From CAZTZY01 sp964617765 (GTDB taxonomy: Bacteria > Pseudomonadota > Gammaproteobacteria > Pseudomonadales > DT-91), in contig CAZTZY010000032.1 of NCBI GenBank assembly GCA_964617765.1, forward strand, positions 1-27,944: a DNA stretch of 27,944 nt. The letters are read 5' to 3'. Shown here in pieces: positions 7,158 to 16,596 of this stretch (the stretch's first letter is position 1; each line of letters starts with the position of its first letter). Below the pieces are notes generated by a model, which saw only the letters and a program-made list of their open reading frames with translations, was not told where the DNA came from and made no database searches. The position numbers and the translations under genes are program-made.

Positions 7158-8096
7158 CTAGTTACTGATATATTGTTCATTGAGATGAATGGCTAACGCT
7201 TCAGCCGTACCGACAAAATCCACAACACCGGCATTAATGACCGACTCAGGCATCGCTGCGCAAATACATTCTGCAGGCTCTTGCGCCCAAATGGTTACAC
7301 CAGCTTTTTTAAACTTTATCGATGCAGCTGCACCGTCATCGCAAGTGCCACTAAAAATAATCACACCCATTTTGTTACGATAAACCTGTGCCACATTATT
7401 GATTACTTGATCAATATTGGGCGTAAAAGGTTTATCCCATTCCTGGCCATCCTTCACCTGGAATTTTCCTCTTTTATCCACCGTCGTAAAATTGTGTGAA
7501 GGCATCACCATCACCTCTCCACGATGCAATTTATCGCCCGTTGTACAATAGGTCAGTTTCAGATGACTGGCCTTGCCTAACACTTTAGGTAATACCTTAT
7601 CAAAATCCTGCTCTATATGCTGTGCATAAACAAAGGCCACAGGTATTTCCGGATTGATATGCGACAAAAAAATCTTCATGGATTCAGGCCCGCCTAACGA
7701 TGCTGCCAGAACCCAGACTGCCTCATAGGTTACCGGTTCTTTTACCGGCACACCGTCAAAACCTGAAGAAAGCCCCCTCATCTCGGCTAATTCCAGAATC
7801 TTACTTAACTTGTCGCACAAGCTGGTTTTCCATTGCTGGTAATAAACAGGGTCATCCTGCGGCGGCATTTGATCCGCCAAAAATATCGGGGCATCAGACC
7901 ATTCACTGAGAATATCAAAAATATCGGCCGCATCTTCACTGATAACAAGCCATACAGAAGGATGCAGCGGCGTTGAATTCACTATCTGGGCAGAAGTCAG
8001 TGCATAAGCAACCGGCTGACCCATTTCTTCCATTAGTGCCCTGATTTGCATCATTGCCGAAGGCGAATCCGTAACCATGCCGATAGTGGAACTCAT
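7158..8096 (-). CDS. chpB: CheB-type methylesterase ChpB with degenerate N-terminal receiver
   Basis: ChpB removes methyl groups from glutamates of the receptor (here PilJ), opposing PilK. Of 312 residues, the C-terminal half is a CheB esterase. Ser133 in AASLGGPES, His160 in VYAQHIE and Asp254 in TCDDGAAAS fit the Ser-His-Asp triad, and the substrate loop PSHN (199-202) is present. The first 105 residues look like a receiver-type fold, but the phosphorylation site is not canonical: there is no D-x-x-M-P motif and no conserved K-P. The enzyme may therefore be constitutively active or controlled by protein contact, as proposed for related ChpB proteins. It lies 33 bp after chpA. Confidence 0.9.
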   Translation of the reverse strand: MSSTIGMVTDSPSAMMQIRALMEEMGQPVAYALTSAQIVNSTPLHPSVWLVISEDAADIFDILSEWSDAPIFLADQMPPQDDPVYYQQWKTSLCDKLSKILELAEMRGLSSGFDGVPVKEPVTYEAVWVLAASLGGPESMKIFLSHINPEIPVAFVYAQHIEQDFDKVLPKVLGKASHLKLTYCTTGDKLHRGEVMVMPSHNFTTVDKRGKFQVKDGQEWDKPFTPNIDQVINNVAQVYRNKMGVIIFSGTCDDGAAASIKFKKAGVTIWAQEPAECICAAMPESVINAGVVDFVGTAEALAIHLNEQYISN

Positions 8097-8129
8097 GACC
8101 CGGGCACCCTGTTGATAAACGCGCAGTAC

Positions 8130-11100
8130 TTAGGCTTGCTGGATTTCCGCACCGGTCAGCTCACTTATCGTTTGAAGAAGCTCGCGTTCCTGGAATGGCT
8201 TGCCCAAATAGCGGTTGGCGCCTAACGCAATAGCACGTTCGCGATGTTTATCACCGGTACGGGAAGTGATCATGGTGATAGGAATATGCTGTAAGCGTGT
8301 ATCGTGGCGCACGCGGCTAACCACTTCAAAACCGTCCATACGTGGCATTTCTATATCCAGCAACATGACATCGGGCAACTCGTCCATTTCCTGCAACTGT
8401 GTCAGTGCATCGAGGCCGTCTTTCGCCAGTATCACCTTCATGCCGGAACGTTCAAGCAGGCGTGATGTTACTTTTCTTACTGTTACTGAGTCGTCGACCA
8501 CCATTACCGTGGTTGTTTTACGTATCACTTCAGGCACATATTCATCGATGCGACCTGCGGCAGCCTGGCTTAAGCCCAAGGCAAAATCAGTACGGATCAA
8601 TGACAGCATATCGAGGATAATTACCACATTACCGTTACCGAGTACGGTTGCACCGCTTAATCCACCCACCATACCAAATTGCGGACCTAACGATTTAACC
8701 ACAACCTCGCGGCTTCCGAGCAACTTGTCAACTTGTACAGCTACGGTGTAATCACTACTGCGAATCAATACCACCGGCAAGGGCGTAGTCAAGCCTTCGA
8801 GTTTGGCACGATGGCCGTTATGCAACAAACCGCCGAGATAACGCAAATTGTATGACTGGCCGGCATATTCGAACATCGGGGCATCAGGCTGGTAATAGGC
8901 CTCAAGCTCGTAAGGGCTAACACGCACAATGCCTTCAATGGTATTCAATGGAATCGCATAGGTATCTGTACCCATGACCACCATCAATGCGCGGTTCACG
9001 GATACTGTAAATGGCAAGCGGATAGTAAATACCGAACCCTGGTTTTGTTGCGAGGCAATTTCAAGCGAACCACCCATCTGCTTGATTTCACTATGCACCA
9101 CATCCATACCCACACCACGACCTGAAATCTGGGTAACTTTTTGCGCAGTAGAAAAACCTGCATGCAGGATAAATTGTGATAACTCATGATCAGAGAGATT
9201 AGCATCAGGCGTCATCAAGCCGCGCTCTATCGCTTTATTGCGCACCGCTTCAATATTTACACCAGCACCGTCATCGCGCAGCTTAAGGACGATTTCGCCA
9301 CCTTCACGACTCAAGGCCAGAATGATGGTACCTTGTTGTGGTTTGCCTTTCGCCTGGCGCACATCCGGCATTTCAATACCATGGTCAACGGCATTACGTA
9401 ACATATGCTCAAGCGGCGCCACCATTCTTTCCAGAATAGTCCTGTCCAGTTCGCCCTCGGCATTCTCTACATCAAATTCAACTTTTTTACCCAGCTCCTG
9501 CGCCACCTGCCTGACAATACGACGTAATCTTGGCACCATGCGCGAGAAGGGTACCATCTGGCAACGCATCAAGCCTTCTTGCAATTCGGTATTGATACGC
9601 GCCTGCTGCAACAACAAGGTTTCCATATCACGCATTTTATTGGTGAATGTGACACTGATATCATCAAGGTCGGAAGCCGATTCGATTAAGGATTTCGACA
9701 ATTGTTGCATATGGGTATAACGGTCCATTTCCAGCGGATCGAAGTTTTCCTGACCCTCACTGACAACCTGCTCCTGACGGAAAACAATTTGCGCTTCCGT
9801 TTCAATTTCAAGTCGGCGCAACTGTCCATGCAAACGATCTACGGTTGTATCCATCTCCACTTGCGAGATGATGATTTCATTCATTTGTTCTTCAATACGC
9901 GAGCGACCGATACTGCCTTCACCGGCAAGGTTGATCAGGTCTTCTAACAGGTCAGGCGTGATTTTAACCGGCTCACGATTGGTGCGCTGTTGATCCTTGT
10001 TAAAGTTTTCTATAAATGCGCGTGTGGCATCAATCGATGCCTGAGAAACCAGCAAGGCATTGGCATTTGCGGCCGCTGACACTTCAGGACGAATCGGCAC
10101 AACATTGCTTTCACCCTTGGCTTCCGGTTTTTTCGGCTCGGCCACTGCCGGGCCTGCAGCAATATGGATACCTTCAATCTGTTTGGTGATTTTATCGTGA
10201 TAGGACTGCATCTCATCAACAAACGCACCCGCATTGACGGTATTATCACGCTCGCTATTGATAATAAAGGTTTCAAAGTCATGACTGAGATCACCGATAG
10301 CGCGAATTCCGGTAATGCGTGCGCCGCCCTTCAAGGTATGCAACAGGCGCTTTAATTCTTCTAACGGCGCCGCATCTGCTGGATCCTTCAGGAAATTGGC
10401 AATGCATTCTTCGATGCCTTCATTTTGTTCTTTCGCTTCTTCAACGAATAACGCCAGCAACTCCGCATCAATTTCTTCCACGCCTGTCGATTCATCAACT
10501 TCGTCTTCCATGGCAGCCTGTACAGGCGCTTGTGCCATCATTTCAACTGGCGCACTCGCCATAATGTCTTCTGTTGCAGGAATACTGGCAATAGCCTCGA
10601 TTTTTGCACCATTGGCAATAAAATCGATCATGCGATGCAACTGATCCTGATAAGACTGGATATTATTGAAAAACTCTTCATTAAAGGCTTTTTTCGCTTC
10701 TGCCGATTCGATCATACTTTCAAAGTTATGGGTTAAATCCCCCAGCGCTGAAAGCTCTGCCAATCTTGCGCCACCTTTTAATGTATGCATTATGCGTTTC
10801 ATGGCATCGGCATGATGTATTTCTTCATGCGCCGATAACCACCTGCTCACCGGCTCATCGAGTTCGGCATCGAGCTCCAGCGCTTCTTCCAGGAAAATTT
10901 CCAGCGTATCCTGGTCGGCCTTGCGATACTGCTCGGCCAAGGCGACAAATACCGGATCTAACGTAGTTGCTTTTGCAGCTACTTTTACTGATGCAGCAGG
11001 CGCTATCGCCATCTCATCCAGCGAAGGTTCTTCCGCGATAAATTCATCCGCGACCTCAATGGATGTTGCTACAAATTCAGGTGCGGGAGATTCAGGCGCA

Positions 11101-14100
11101 AATGCTGTTTCAACAACAGCCATGGCAGCAGAGGCCGGAATTTGATCAAGTTTTGCTCCGTTAGCGATGAACTCGATCATTAGGTGCAATTGATCCTGGT
11201 ATGACTGCATATGCGCAAAGAACCCGGCATCAAAGGCTTTTCTGGCTTCTGCGGTTTCAATCATACTTTCGTAATGATGGGTCAAGTCACCCAGTACGGA
11301 TAATTCAGCGAGGCGAGCCCCACCTTTCAGCGTGTGTAAAATACGTTTTATACCGTCTGCATGTTTCACTTCATCATGCGCATTGATCCAGGCATTAACT
11401 ATCTCATCTATTTCAGCATCCAGCTCCAGCGCTTCTTCCAGGAAGATTTCCAGGGTATCCTGATCCGCCTTGCTGTATTGCTCTGCCAGCAATACATAAG
11501 AACCGTTTTCCGCACCTGTAATAGCAATGGCTGCTGATACTGTTTCTACCAGTTCAGACTCTAACGTTTCTTCCATAGAATCATCTGATTCCTGTTCAAA
11601 CTCATCAGTGTTTTCTTCCAGCATGGCTGGCGTAATATCAGAAAAATCGTCAACCTCAGCAGCGGCTAATTCAACGATTTCTTCTTCAGCATCTTCATCG
11701 CTAAACGCACTGTTATCGACCTCATAGGCAACGACTGGAATATCCGAGAAATCATCAACCTCTTGCGTAATGCTCACAGTTGGAATTTCTTCAGCATCCC
11801 ATTCGGTACTGATTGCAATGCCTTCTTCCAATGGAGGATATTCAATTTCTTCTTCGACAATCGCAAATTCATCAACATTTGAAAACGATGTCTCCACGCC
11901 AACATCAACAAATTCTTCAGCGATTTCTTCAACAACTTCGTTAGTTATTTCTTCGACGAATGTTTCTTCCGCTTCTTCAAGTTCGGCCGAGGCAACGGGC
12001 AATGCTTCATTGTCACTGGCAATATCTACACCAATAAGGCTCTCTTCCAGACCACGGGATATTGGCTGCTTATAAGCACCTGAAATAATATATTCAATCA
12101 GGTAAGCCACCTGATTCTGGAATGTTTCCAGTTTGGCAAAAAAGGCATCATCAAATTTTTCGTCGGATTCAGCAGTCTCTATACAGCCTTCATAAGCATG
12201 GCATAAATCACCCAACACTTTCAGCTCAGTTAAACGGGCGCCACCTTTCAAGGTATGGATAATGCGCTTGATTTCACCAAGACCCGAACGATCCTTATGA
12301 TTATCGAACCAGTCTTGCATCAGCGCATCCAGCACATCGAGCAGCTCACTGGCTTCTTCTGAAAATATCTCCAGCGTATCAGGGTCGGCGACCAGCACCT
12401 GTTCACGCAATTCTTCAATAGGCAACCCACCGGAAGCAACTACCGGCGCCTTATGTACTGCTTTAGGCAGATCAGCGGCTTTTTCAACTACCTCTTCATG
12501 TATGCCGCGCTTTAATTCCTCAATCAGACTAACCGCAGACTCAACCACCTGATGGGCAGCAATGATATTCATCATATCATCTAGCTCATCATGGGCCTTG
12601 TTAGCCAATATAAAGAAATCCTGATCAAAATGGGTCAGCGTTTGAATAGCCTTGCTATAAAAATCACCCAGTGCGGCAGATAAACTTTCAATTTCACGAT
12701 ACTTGGCTTCACCGGCAGTATTACTCAGACGATACAAGAAATTCACCAGATCTTCTTGCTGGCTTCTTTCAATACCTTCTGTTTGCCATGCCTGGATAAG
12801 ATCAGAGGAATGGTCCATGCAATCGAGCGCTTCGGATAACAATGCTGTGTATTTATCGGCAAAGCCTTCTTCTGCAACAGCTTCGGTTTCATGTTTTTCA
12901 ATTCTTGAAGAATGGATAGTCTTGAGTTCCTTGATGAAACTTTCGGCACCTTCAATCAAATGCATATCGCCCTGATGTAAACGCGACATTTGCGCCTGTA
13001 ACAATTCACGCGCACGCACCAGCATCAACAGGATTTCTGAATCCACCGGCGTCTGGAAATTATTGAGGTCTTTAACAAATCCTTCCAGCGGCGTGGCGAG
13101 TATGGCTATGCAATTTACTTGTGCCATATGCGAACTGCCTTTCAGTGTATGCATGGCACGCTGCAACTCTGCACTAACATGAACTTCTTCATAACCGGGA
13201 TCTATGCTATCCAGATAGTCGGTTAATACTGCAATATGGGATTCCGCTTCTGTCAGGAATATTTCCAGTAATTCAGCATCAATCGGCTCTTCTAACGCCT
13301 CATCCATGGATTCTTCTTCAACGAATTCTTCCACATCCATAACAGGCAATGCTTCATCTGCGTCTTCATCCATATATTCGACTTGTGGAATTTCCAACTC
13401 TGCTTCAGATTCGACTGAAGCCTCTTCGACTTCCTCATCGGCGAGTTTAGGCTTGCCTTCCCACTCTGCATCAGCCCTTTTGATCACATTCTGGATCATA
13501 TTCTTGCTAACAGGCTGCAATGATTCCATGCCATCAATTAAAACCGGCACAGCATCGACCGCCAAATGCAATATAGAAATACAGTTAGGTGTTATTTTGG
13601 CGATGCCATCACGCACACTGTTCAGCATTCGCTCGACAGACCACGCAAAATCGCCGACATGCAAAGCACCCACCATACGACCTGATCCTTTCAGGGTATG
13701 AAAAGACCGTCGAATTTCCAGCAAGGCATCTACATTGTTATAATCAGACTCCAGTTGTGGCAGATATTCTTTGATGTGTTCGAGCACTTCCCTGGCTTCT
13801 TCAATAAAGATTTCCAGAATTTCTTCATCCGCATCTTCGCCAGGCACAAAGGTAATATATTCTTCGGCTTCTACAGATTCTGTATCCGCCTCTTGTTCAT
13901 GCGCACTACTGTCAGCATCTATCGTCAATAACGGTATTTCTGCTTCGGACTCAGCCTCAAAATCTTCACTTACAGTAATTTGTGGGATTTCAGTAAAGTC
14001 ATCATAAACATCTTCATTGCTGGCGCGCGGACTAACATTTAACGCATCAACAGAAACTGCATCTGATTCATCATAGGCAAGAGAAAGTTTCGCAGCACTT

Positions 14101-15680
14101 TCTTCTGCAACCTTGATAATCAATTCAAGATTTTCAGCACTGTCTGACGTCAAACGCTCAAGATAATAATCAACGCTACTGATTGCATCTGCCAACGCCT
14201 CCAATGCCGTTTTGGAAGGCGCATTATCACTGGACAGCAAATGCTCTTCCACATAATGCTGCGCAGACTGAAGCACGGGAACCAGGCGTTTCATTGGCGA
14301 TACTGCCAATAATTCAATTTGCTCATCGAGAAGATCGGGTAATGGCTGAATCAATGCTGTATCACATTTTTCTGTCACGTAGACTGCAATCTGTTCCTTG
14401 ATGGACTCAAGCCCGCTGCGACGCGCCGCAATAAATTGCTGGTACTTGTCACTCACGGATTCAAAACTTACCCCGCCGCTTTTAGACTCTACTGCTGCCA
14501 GATATGTCTCTATCAACTGTAACTGTGCAGACACTGCTTCTGTCTGTACCAAAATATCACCACCCTCATCTATAACACTATTTATGAGGCTCTCGATTTC
14601 CTGCAAATTACCCTGGGCATCACCCAGACCAAATATACGGCAAGTATTTTGCAAGCGTAAAACTGCATGGTGCATTTTTTCAATATTGAATTCGGCAATT
14701 TCTGTCAGATCAACTCGCATACTGGCTATAATCGCCTGCACACAATTTTGAACAGCAGTGGATTCTTGCGAAGCGGATGCTTCTCCCTGCGCCAGTGCCT
14801 TATCCAGTTGATAAATGGCCTTCAACTCAATAATCGCCTCTGTCAGAACCTCTGCAGTAGCTACACTATATAACAAGGTTTTTAGTACTGTAGCGTCCGG
14901 GGATTCGAGCAATGCGCTCCTGCCCTCAACCTCGAGATGCTTGATCTGGCTGTCTAACAGCTTTAGTGCTCTCTTGGTTTCCAAATTGGCCTGATGACCA
15001 GCAAAGGCAAGTTGCTCCGCAATCGCAGAAGCAATTTTCCATAAAGGCTCACTCGCAGTATTGGTGCTTGCCTTAAATAAAGAGACACACACTTTGTGAA
15101 CAAGGCCATAATTGGTTTCCAGATCTTTATCGCGAACAATGCCTATCAACCCTTTCTGGAAAGATTGGCGCAATTTCCTGATAAGATCGTTGAATTCCTC
15201 TATGGCAATAACCGGCTCTTGTTTTTCTACCACCAGAGCAGATGCGATATCCGGATCAAATACATCAGCCACCGACAGTTTTTCCTGATGGGCGGCATCG
15301 CGGATCTGATTCAGTATATCCAGTAATTCACGGGGATTTTCTTCGTGGGTTTTGCCCACTTTATTGATATAGGCAGAGAGTTCGCCAATGGCTTTTATCA
15401 CCAGTTTTGCAGCATTGGTTTGTGCGAGGATTTCACGTTCATTTCCCAAAACACGATTCAGCAGACCTTCCATTTCCCTGGACAGCAACGCTGCACCCTG
15501 CAATTCCACCATCACCAGGCTTCCGGAAACCTGATGGATATATGTCATGCCAAAACGTAATTGAGTAATGTCTTCAGGATTAGCAATAAACCCTTCCAAA
15601 GCCCCCTTGGCTTGCTCAAGAGTCTCTGCTATCTGTGCATTTACCCAATCAAGGGCTACATAACTGCGTCTATCTGACAT
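8130..15680 (-). CDS. chpA: Giant hybrid chemotaxis histidine kinase ChpA (PilL)
   Basis: ChpA is the kinase of the Pil-Chp pathway. It passes phosphate to PilG and PilH and sets pilus extension, retraction and cAMP. The 2516-residue protein begins with a FimL/PilL-N-like region with Hpt-like helices (HQVSG at His49, where the phospho-site consensus is degenerate). Six HTLKG modules follow, with phospho-accepting histidines at 661, 844, 1142, 1449, 1632 and 1781, separated by very acidic linkers. The CheA core comes next: dimerisation segment (about 1935-1965), ATPase N-box RNAVDHG with His2100, and glycine boxes DDGAGVN and SGRGVGMDVV. A CheW-like regulatory domain and a C-terminal receiver end the protein (Asp2442 in LLDIEMPRMDG, Lys in LGKPF). 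The size is close to the 2472 residues of P. aeruginosa ChpA. Modules 4 and 5 are about 77% identical by hand count (87 of 113), pointing to a fairly recent internal duplication. AAGG lies about 10 bases before ATG. Confidence 0.97.
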   Translation of the reverse strand: MSDRRSYVALDWVNAQIAETLEQAKGALEGFIANPEDITQLRFGMTYIHQVSGSLVMVELQGAALLSREMEGLLNRVLGNEREILAQTNAAKLVIKAIGELSAYINKVGKTHEENPRELLDILNQIRDAAHQEKLSVADVFDPDIASALVVEKQEPVIAIEEFNDLIRKLRQSFQKGLIGIVRDKDLETNYGLVHKVCVSLFKASTNTASEPLWKIASAIAEQLAFAGHQANLETKRALKLLDSQIKHLEVEGRSALLESPDATVLKTLLYSVATAEVLTEAIIELKAIYQLDKALAQGEASASQESTAVQNCVQAIIASMRVDLTEIAEFNIEKMHHAVLRLQNTCRIFGLGDAQGNLQEIESLINSVIDEGGDILVQTEAVSAQLQLIETYLAAVESKSGGVSFESVSDKYQQFIAARRSGLESIKEQIAVYVTEKCDTALIQPLPDLLDEQIELLAVSPMKRLVPVLQSAQHYVEEHLLSSDNAPSKTALEALADAISSVDYYLERLTSDSAENLELIIKVAEESAAKLSLAYDESDAVSVDALNVSPRASNEDVYDDFTEIPQITVSEDFEAESEAEIPLLTIDADSSAHEQEADTESVEAEEYITFVPGEDADEEILEIFIEEAREVLEHIKEYLPQLESDYNNVDALLEIRRSFHTLKGSGRMVGALHVGDFAWSVERMLNSVRDGIAKITPNCISILHLAVDAVPVLIDGMESLQPVSKNMIQNVIKRADAEWEGKPKLADEEVEEASVESEAELEIPQVEYMDEDADEALPVMDVEEFVEEESMDEALEEPIDAELLEIFLTEAESHIAVLTDYLDSIDPGYEEVHVSAELQRAMHTLKGSSHMAQVNCIAILATPLEGFVKDLNNFQTPVDSEILLMLVRARELLQAQMSRLHQGDMHLIEGAESFIKELKTIHSSRIEKHETEAVAEEGFADKYTALLSEALDCMDHSSDLIQAWQTEGIERSQQEDLVNFLYRLSNTAGEAKYREIESLSAALGDFYSKAIQTLTHFDQDFFILANKAHDELDDMMNIIAAHQVVESAVSLIEELKRGIHEEVVEKAADLPKAVHKAPVVASGGLPIEELREQVLVADPDTLEIFSEEASELLDVLDALMQDWFDNHKDRSGLGEIKRIIHTLKGGARLTELKVLGDLCHAYEGCIETAESDEKFDDAFFAKLETFQNQVAYLIEYIISGAYKQPISRGLEESLIGVDIASDNEALPVASAELEEAEETFVEEITNEVVEEIAEEFVDVGVETSFSNVDEFAIVEEEIEYPPLEEGIAISTEWDAEEIPTVSITQEVDDFSDIPVVAYEVDNSAFSDEDAEEEIVELAAAEVDDFSDITPAMLEENTDEFEQESDDSMEETLESELVETVSAAIAITGAENGSYVLLAEQYSKADQDTLEIFLEEALELDAEIDEIVNAWINAHDEVKHADGIKRILHTLKGGARLAELSVLGDLTHHYESMIETAEARKAFDAGFFAHMQSYQDQLHLMIEFIANGAKLDQIPASAAMAVVETAFAPESPAPEFVATSIEVADEFIAEEPSLDEMAIAPAASVKVAAKATTLDPVFVALAEQYRKADQDTLEIFLEEALELDAELDEPVSRWLSAHEEIHHADAMKRIMHTLKGGARLAELSALGDLTHNFESMIESAEAKKAFNEEFFNNIQSYQDQLHRMIDFIANGAKIEAIASIPATEDIMASAPVEMMAQAPVQAAMEDEVDESTGVEEIDAELLALFVEEAKEQNEGIEECIANFLKDPADAAPLEELKRLLHTLKGGARITGIRAIGDLSHDFETFIINSERDNTVNAGAFVDEMQSYHDKITKQIEGIHIAAGPAVAEPKKPEAKGESNVVPIRPEVSAAANANALLVSQASIDATRAFIENFNKDQQRTNREPVKITPDLLEDLINLAGEGSIGRSRIEEQMNEIIISQVEMDTTVDRLHGQLRRLEIETEAQIVFRQEQVVSEGQENFDPLEMDRYTHMQQLSKSLIESASDLDDISVTFTNKMRDMETLLLQQARINTELQEGLMRCQMVPFSRMVPRLRRIVRQVAQELGKKVEFDVENAEGELDRTILERMVAPLEHMLRNAVDHGIEMPDVRQAKGKPQQGTIILALSREGGEIVLKLRDDGAGVNIEAVRNKAIERGLMTPDANLSDHELSQFILHAGFSTAQKVTQISGRGVGMDVVHSEIKQMGGSLEIASQQNQGSVFTIRLPFTVSVNRALMVVMGTDTYAIPLNTIEGIVRVSPYELEAYYQPDAPMFEYAGQSYNLRYLGGLLHNGHRAKLEGLTTPLPVVLIRSSDYTVAVQVDKLLGSREVVVKSLGPQFGMVGGLSGATVLGNGNVVIILDMLSLIRTDFALGLSQAAAGRIDEYVPEVIRKTTTVMVVDDSVTVRKVTSRLLERSGMKVILAKDGLDALTQLQEMDELPDVMLLDIEMPRMDGFEVVSRVRHDTRLQHIPITMITSRTGDKHRERAIALGANRYLGKPFQERELLQTISELTGAEIQQA

Positions 15681-15703
15681 ATAAACTTAGCCTTGTCTTT
15701 TCT

Positions 15704-16552
15704 CTAAGCAACTTTTATATAAGCTTGTACGCTGTCATCTTTGACACGGGTAACTTTCGGGTTACTCCATCCAACAGCCTCGCCCATACCAACTACCAGG
15801 AGACCTTCGGGCTTCAATCTCTCAACCAATTCATCGAGCACTGCCTTTTGACGCCACTTCTTGAAATAAATCAATACATTCTGGCAGTAGACGATATCCA
15901 TGTTATTTACCGGCAAATCGCCCAAATCAATGATATTACCCTGCACAAAACACACTCTGTCTTTTAACCATTTCACTACAGCACTTTTATTTTGGCCGAT
16001 ATCTTCAAAATACCTTTCACGCAAGCTTTTATCCATGTAATCCAGACGGCGATTAGGATAAACACCCTTGCGCGCTATCGATAATGAAAACAAACAAATA
16101 TCGGTAGCAGTGACTCCAAAATATTTTTCGGTTTTCAAACCTTCTATACAATCATTCGCCAGCATCGCCAATGTGTAAGGCTCTTCGCCGGTAGAGGAGG
16201 CGACACTCCAGATATTCAATGATCCCTGATGTTTGTCGTTGGTCAGCAACTTGAATAAATGTTTTTTCAAATACTCAAGGGCTTCAGGGTCGCGTAAAAA
16301 ACGTGTTTCCTTCACTGTTAACGTGCGCAACAATGCCGCCCATTCCAGCGCCCACCCGTTCTTGAACGTTACCACGTGATAATAATCGCGGTACGTCTTT
16401 ACATCTATTTCCTGCATTCTTTGCACAAGACCCGTCTGCAATATCTGCTTATGCTTTTCGAACGATATCCCGGTACGCTCTTCCAACAACTGTAACCATT
16501 CCTGAAACTCTTCATCTGAGAGTTCAGGTGGCGCACTGTATATCCAGCTCAT
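15704..16552 (-). CDS. pilK: CheR-type receptor methyltransferase PilK
   Basis: PilK methylates glutamates on the signalling domain of PilJ with SAM. The 282-residue protein has the helical N-terminal CheR domain (residues 10-75), then KETRFLRDPEAL at 81-92. SAM motif I is VASSTGEEPYTLAM (117-130), a second contact is FGVTATDI (145-152), and VYCQNVLIYFKKW (221-233) matches the usual FCRNVLIYF. It lies between pilJ (44 bp gap) and chpA (23 bp gap). No strong ribosome site precedes its ATG. Confidence 0.95.
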   Translation of the reverse strand: MSWIYSAPPELSDEEFQEWLQLLEERTGISFEKHKQILQTGLVQRMQEIDVKTYRDYYHVVTFKNGWALEWAALLRTLTVKETRFLRDPEALEYLKKHLFKLLTNDKHQGSLNIWSVASSTGEEPYTLAMLANDCIEGLKTEKYFGVTATDICLFSLSIARKGVYPNRRLDYMDKSLRERYFEDIGQNKSAVVKWLKDRVCFVQGNIIDLGDLPVNNMDIVYCQNVLIYFKKWRQKAVLDELVERLKPEGLLVVGMGEAVGWSNPKVTRVKDDSVQAYIKVA

Positions 16553-16596
16553 AAACGGTTAACCCGCCCTGCACTTGTAACAACCCCAGCCGCCAA

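Noticed and set aside
10010..10294. Short - strand frame inside chpA
   Set aside because: It is an out-of-frame shadow of a conserved coding region.
11527..14007. Serine-rich open frames on the + strand opposite chpA
   Set aside because: They are complements of the acidic Glu/Asp-rich linkers (GAA and GAT read as TTC and ATC, or shifted as TCT/TCA Ser), not independent genes.
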